7,719 nt of DNA from Candidatus Aenigmatarchaeota archaeon. GTDB taxonomy: Archaea > Aenigmatarchaeota > Aenigmatarchaeia > GW2011-AR5. A program made the position numbers and the translations under genes. Where the stretch lies: NCBI GenBank assembly GCA_016198625.1, contig JACQIH010000066.1, positions 1-7,719 of the forward strand. Reading direction: 5' to 3'. The notes below the pieces were generated by a model. It worked only from the letters and a program-made list of their open reading frames with translations. It was not told the DNA's origin and did not search any database. Below, one piece after another: positions 4,910 to 7,719 of the stretch (the stretch's first letter is position 1; each line of letters opens with the position of its first letter).

Positions 4910-4960
4910 TATGAGATGTCGGTTTCAAGAATAAACATGCTGTTTCGCAGCATTCTCATA
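4910..4960. terminator. Two-part stem-loop between convergent genes
   Basis: TATGAGA (4910-4916) pairs with TCTCATA (4954-4960), and directly inside it ATGCTG (4937-4942) pairs with CAGCAT (4948-4953) around a TTTCG loop, leaving a 20-nt one-sided bulge. It sits in the 96-nt gap between the pilin-like gene and the end of metK. It may protect or end one or both transcripts. No long T-run follows on either strand, so a terminator role is tentative. Confidence 0.35.
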
Positions 4961-4966
4961 TTTCCG

Positions 4967-6119
4967 TTACAATCCCGCTTCCTTGCGGAGGACAGCAGCG
5001 ACGTCCGTTTTTTCCCACGAGAAATCCGCGTCGTTGCGGCCGAAATGCCCGTAGCACGACGTTTTCCTGTATATCGGCCTGCGCAGCTGAAGGTATTCTA
5101 TTATCTTCGCGGGCCTCAGGTCGAAGTGCTTGTTTATCAGCTCGAGTATTTTTTCCTCCGCTATCTTCGCCGTGCCGAAAGTGTTTATGTTAACTGAAAC
5201 GGGCTTCGCGACGCCTATGGCGTAGGCGAGCTGCACCTCGCACTTGTCGGCGATTCCCGCCGCGACCAGGTTCTTCGCGATGTGGCGGGCCATGTAGGTG
5301 GCGGAACGGTCGACCTTTGTCGGGTCCTTGCCGCTGAAGGCGCCGCCTCCCGAGCCGCCCATGCCGCCGTAGGTATCCACGACGGTTTTCCTGCCCGTCA
5401 GGCCGGAGTCGGCCACGGGCCCGCCGAGCACGAAGCGCCCGGTCTCGTTTATGAAAAACTTAGTGTCCTTGTCGATCCATTTCCCGCACACGGGCCTGAT
5501 TACCTTTTCTATCACGTCGCCGCGGAGCTGCTCGGTGCTCACGTCAGGATCGTGCTGGACGGCGATGACAACTGTCTCTATCCTTTTAGGCTTCCCGTTC
5601 TCGTATTCCACGGTTACCTGCGATTTCCCGTCGGGGCGGATCCATTTTATCTCGCCGCTCTTGCGCGCCTCGGCCATGCGCTGCGTGAGCCTGTGCGCGT
5701 ATACAACCGGGAACGGCATGAACTCCGGCGTCTCGTTGCACGCGTAGCCGAACATCATTCCCTGGTCTCCCGCGCCCTGTTCTCGTTCTGCCGAAGCCGT
5801 GACGCCCTGCGAGATGTCCGGGCTCTGCTCGTGCAATGAAACGAGCACCGTGCAGTTATCGACGTTGAAAAGGTATTCCGGCTTGTTGTATCCGATTTCC
5901 CTCACGACCTTCCGCACGGTTCCCTGCACGTCAACGTATCCCCTCGTCGTCACTTCGCCTGCGACGACAATAAGGCTGAGCGTCGTCATGACTTCCACGG
6001 CCACGCGCGAGTTCGGGTCCTGCCTTATCAGCTCGTCAAGCAGCGTGTCCGCTATCTGGTCGCAAATCTTGTCAAGGATGGCCTTCAGTTACCGATTCTG
6101 AAGTGAAGAGTCTCTTCAT
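4967..6119 (-). CDS. metK: S-adenosylmethionine synthetase, bacterial type, with internal +1 frameshift
   Basis: This gene encodes methionine adenosyltransferase, which makes S-adenosylmethionine from methionine and ATP. Joined across one frameshift, it gives 383 residues, the normal MetK length. The first frame reads [15 protein letters not shown] from ATG 6119 and stops at TGA (6074-6072); skipping T6074 continues as [17 protein letters not shown] and runs to TAA at 4969-4967. The shift falls between Pro15 and Asp16 of the strictly conserved G-H-P-D-K active-site motif. Other family motifs are intact: [12 protein letters not shown] (115-126), [16 protein letters not shown] (about 257-272) and [11 protein letters not shown]. 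The usual A/R-H before GGGAFSG is G-S. GGGGGTGG (6136-6129) gives a ribosome binding site 9 nt before ATG 6119, which overlaps the endonuclease stop as ATGA. Most archaea use a different MAT family, so this gene may be acquired. Without the shift, only a GTG at 6004 could start the long frame, losing 38 residues. Confidence 0.85.
6104..6118. repeat. Palindrome across the metK start codon
   Basis: TGAAGAG-T-CTCTTCA is a 15-nt palindrome that covers most of the metK start codon (6119-6117) and the next four codons. In RNA it could form a small hairpin that limits access to the start; in DNA it could be an operator. It partly overlaps the 15-nt segment repeated upstream of the arginine decarboxylase gene. 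Confidence 0.4.
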
Positions 6120-6123
6120 AGCC
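6109..6123 (-). repeat. 15-nt repeat, copy at metK start (other copy 3252-3266)
   Basis: GGCTATGAAGAGACT is identical on the minus strand at 6123-6109 and 3266-3252. Here its internal ATG is the metK start codon. The other copy lies in the leader of the arginine decarboxylase operon, where the same ATG would open an 11-codon frame. A 15-nt match could arise by chance at a few percent in a window this size. Confidence 0.45.
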
Positions 6124-6733
6124 CATGACCACCCCCTAGAATAATATCTTTTCTGTCCATTGCGATTTTGTATTGATCAAATTTTCTTTCTAAACGTAAT
6201 TTGGAATCTTTATATATCCATTCCGCGAGTTTGGTACCTCTGCTGCACGAATACTGTAGTATAAACGTGTTTCCCTTCGATTTTCTCAGTCTGGCATCAA
6301 TACCGATATATTGCTTGACAATTTTTGCCATTTTTTTCAGAAATTTCCGGGAACCCGAAGATATTTGAATTTCAAAATAGGGGCTTCTTTTTCTGTCAAG
6401 GTATCTAACTGTACCATCGCCGTCAATAACTCCCCTGATAAAATGTCTTATGTATTTTTCCGGAACCCTAGGAAATCTTACTGTGAGGGATTTTCTTGGC
6501 TTGACACCTAATTTCATTAAAGTCTTTGATAGTTTCTTGCTATTTACAATCAACCTGTAAGAATTTGTCCTTTCACCCAAAAGAAGCGGTTTTGTACTTG
6601 AAAGTATTTCTCTTACATTCTCAATATGGCCCTTGTCCTTAGCCGCTGCAGTTATTGTAACGGTCTGATAACCTTTTTTCGGATCCCATGCTATGTTCCC
6701 ATCAGCATAAATGTAACCAAGTATATAGGCCAT
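6116..6733 (-). CDS. LAGLIDADG homing endonuclease domain (3' fragment of a broken gene)
   Basis: This 205-residue fragment holds a two-motif LAGLIDADG homing endonuclease, an enzyme that cuts a long specific DNA site to spread its own gene. Motif 1 is MAYILGYIYADGNI (residues 1-14) and motif 2 is IRGVIDGDGTV (about 99-109). Both catalytic Asp residues are present, so the domain looks intact. The TAG at 6745-6743 is in the same frame as the upstream HTH fragment, with three sense codons between that stop and this ATG, so the two pieces were one protein. No ribosome binding site precedes ATG 6733, so independent expression is doubtful. The 3' end overlaps the metK start by ATGA and supplies the metK ribosome binding site. 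The DNA is much more AT-rich than its neighbours, which indicates transfer. No intein splice motifs or host exon halves flank it, so it is read as free-standing. Confidence 0.85.
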   Translation of the reverse strand: MAYILGYIYADGNIAWDPKKGYQTVTITAAAKDKGHIENVREILSSTKPLLLGERTNSYRLIVNSKKLSKTLMKLGVKPRKSLTVRFPRVPEKYIRHFIRGVIDGDGTVRYLDRKRSPYFEIQISSGSRKFLKKMAKIVKQYIGIDARLRKSKGNTFILQYSCSRGTKLAEWIYKDSKLRLERKFDQYKIAMDRKDIILGGGHGL

Positions 6734-6742
6734 ATTTGGATT

Positions 6743-6934
6743 CTATATATCGAAGAAATTTTCATTGACTGTATGTTTTCGGTATTTGAATCCTAGCTCA
6801 AGAGACCATCGGTTTATTGCCGTTTTTCCAACTCCGAGTTTCCGTGCTATCTTCCGTTGCGATAGCTTTCCAAAATTATTTTTAATAAAAGGTAGCATTT
6901 CTTTCTTTTTTTCTGCAGAAATCACGGCAGCCAT
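6743..6934 (-). CDS. HTH N-terminal domain of the homing endonuclease (5' fragment)
   Basis: This 63-residue fragment is a homeodomain-like helix-turn-helix: two helices (about 10-38) containing LSQRKIARKLGVGKTAINRW, then the linker KYRKHTVNENFFDI. It ends at TAG (6745-6743). That linker normally runs through a Trp into MAYILGY of the LAGLIDADG domain, and TAG is one base from TGG, so a Trp-to-stop change is the simplest explanation. Reading through would give a 272-residue protein. The start is supported by a TATA box at leaderless distance. It could act alone as a small DNA-binding protein, perhaps a repressor of its own promoter, but more likely it is half of a broken gene. Confidence 0.7.
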   Translation of the reverse strand: MAAVISAEKKKEMLPFIKNNFGKLSQRKIARKLGVGKTAINRWSLELGFKYRKHTVNENFFDI

Positions 6935-6952
6935 TCGCTCTATATGTTATCA

Positions 6953-6964
6953 CATAAATATAAA
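6953..6964 (-). promoter_or_regulatory. TATA box of the homing endonuclease gene
   Basis: On the minus strand, TTTATATTTATG is centred about 25 nt before the ATG at 6934, so a leaderless transcript is predicted. metK lies downstream on the same strand with a 4-nt overlap and may be partly read from this promoter. Confidence 0.55.
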
Positions 6965-6998
6965 GGGTGTCCTTCTGAAAGAAATATTCTTATTGGAA

Positions 6999-7719
6999 TT
7001 AGTGCACAAGCGCCCTGATTTTCCGCGCGATTCCGTCCTTGTCTATTCCCTGCTCGGCCATGAGCTGCTCCGGCTTGCCCGAGTGCGGCATCCTATGAAC
7101 GCCGAGCATATGTAGCGGCTTGCTGAGCGACAGCGAAGCAACGGCCTCGCCCAGGCCGCCCTCGAGGTAATGGTCCTCCACGGTTATCAGCGCCTTGGTT
7201 TCTTCCGCTGCGCGCAGAAGAGTTTTCTTGTCCAGTGGCTTCACAGAATAACAGTCAACGACCCGCACATTGATCCCTTCTTTTTTCAGTTCTTCATAGG
7301 CTTTCAGCGCCTCGTGCACGGTTATGCCCGCTGCTACGATTGTTACAGCGTCGCTGCCCGAGCTGCACAGAACTTTCGAGCCGCCTATTGCGAACTCTTC
7401 GTCGTTGCCGTAAATCACGGGCGTTTTCGGCCTCGTTGTCCGCAAGTAAGATACGCCGTCGTGGTTCGCGCTCAGCAATGTAAGTTTTTCCGCGGACACT
7501 GCGTCGCAGGGATAAAGGACAACGCTGTTGAAAATCGTCCTGAACATCGCGATGTCCTCGAGCCCCATCTGCGACGGTCCGTCCTCGCCGATGCTCACGC
7601 CCGCGTGCGAGCCCGCGATTTTCAGGTTTGCCCGCGAATACGACGCCATGCGCAGCTGGTCGTATGCCCGCGTCAGGAAAGCCGCGAACGTCGCGAGGAA
7701 AACGTTCTTCCCCCGCGCC
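6999..7719 (-). CDS. tkt: Transketolase, C-terminal part (5' end beyond the window)
   Basis: The reading frame enters from the right edge (…GKNVFLATFAAFLTRAYDQ) and ends at TAA (7001-6999), giving about 240 visible residues. It covers the pyrimidine-binding domain, with SHAGVSIGEDGPSQMGLEDI containing the TPP-activating Glu of GEDGP, and the C-terminal transketolase domain (VTIVAAGITVHEALKAYEEL, RVVDCYSVKPLD, VEDHYLEGGLGEAV, SGKPEQL). Transketolase moves two-carbon units between sugars in the non-oxidative pentose phosphate pathway and supplies ribose and erythrose phosphates. Archaea often split the enzyme into two genes, and this could be the C-terminal subunit or the end of a full-length protein; the edge hides which. 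The SQMGLEDIAMFR and VEDHYLEGG style resembles the animal-type transketolase group more than the usual archaeal form with THQ at that place. The AT-rich endonuclease element begins about 35-65 nt downstream. Confidence 0.88.
   Translation of the reverse strand, partial: ARGKNVFLATFAAFLTRAYDQLRMASYSRANLKIAGSHAGVSIGEDGPSQMGLEDIAMFRTIFNSVVLYPCDAVSAEKLTLLSANHDGVSYLRTTRPKTPVIYGNDEEFAIGGSKVLCSSGSDAVTIVAAGITVHEALKAYEELKKEGINVRVVDCYSVKPLDKKTLLRAAEETKALITVEDHYLEGGLGEAVASLSLSKPLHMLGVHRMPHSGKPEQLMAEQGIDKDGIARKIRALVH

Noticed and set aside
4880..4966. tRNA-like segment (GGTTTCAAGAATAAAC) after the pilin-like gene
   Set aside because: No matching acceptor, D or anticodon arms can be formed around it.
5282..5839. 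185-codon plus-strand frame opposite metK
   Set aside because: MetK motifs are unambiguous on the minus strand; the opposite frame has no motif or start signal.
6743..6745. TAG decoded as pyrrolysine
   Set aside because: Other genes here end in TAG, no suppressor tRNA is visible, and a Trp-to-stop change or sequencing error is simpler.
6116..6934. Intein inserted in metK or transketolase
   Set aside because: Both neighbours keep their own ends outside the element, no N-terminal Cys/Ser splice block or C-terminal His-Asn is present, and the transketolase ends normally at its own stop codon.

Overview
The window looks like chromosomal DNA from an archaeon, most likely a small-genome (DPANN-type) lineage, though the lineage is only inferred. 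The archaeal signs are: several TATA-like boxes about 24-27 nt before a start codon with no good ribosome binding site (a leaderless layout), a pilin-like protein with a class III signal peptide, a pyruvoyl-dependent arginine decarboxylase, and a four-subunit (gamma, delta, alpha, beta) 2-oxoacid:ferredoxin oxidoreductase. Most genes are GC-rich; the stretch at about 6120-6990 is clearly AT-rich and carries a homing endonuclease.

Layout. 12-105: tightly packed hairpins of unknown function. 161-2057 (+): gamma, delta and alpha subunits of a 2-oxoacid:ferredoxin oxidoreductase. 2067-3185 (-): an operon read as arginine decarboxylase, helix-turn-helix protein, DUF1653 protein. 3349-4167 (+): the beta subunit of the same oxidoreductase, cut off from its partners by the inverted operon. 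4168-4459: AT-rich intergenic DNA with pyrimidine tracts, a possible 8-codon minigene on the minus strand, and short palindromes. 4460-4870 (+): pilin-like protein. 4967-6119 (-): bacterial-type S-adenosylmethionine synthetase, read in two frames joined at CCT-TGA-C. 6116-6934 (-): HTH-LAGLIDADG homing endonuclease split by an in-frame TAG. 6999-7719 (-): C-terminal part of a transketolase running off the right edge.

The oxidoreductase genes would together make a CoA-dependent 2-oxoacid-oxidising complex that reduces ferredoxin. However, alpha, beta and delta each lack residues normally needed for catalysis or electron transfer: the alpha TPP-activating Glu is Gln, one beta cluster Cys is Ser, the beta GDG is GDT, and one delta cluster Cys is Asp. 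The folds and other motifs are intact, so this looks like a functionally shifted paralogue rather than a decayed one. Arginine decarboxylase (agmatine) and MetK (S-adenosylmethionine) both feed polyamine synthesis, and a 15-nt identical segment lies at the metK start and upstream of the decarboxylase gene.

The strongest items for follow-up are the coordinated active-site changes in the oxidoreductase, the prfB-like +1 frameshift site inside the GHPDK motif of metK, and the minigene with its own promoter, ribosome binding site and terminator. Sequencing error is the main alternative for the metK frameshift and the endonuclease stop codon.
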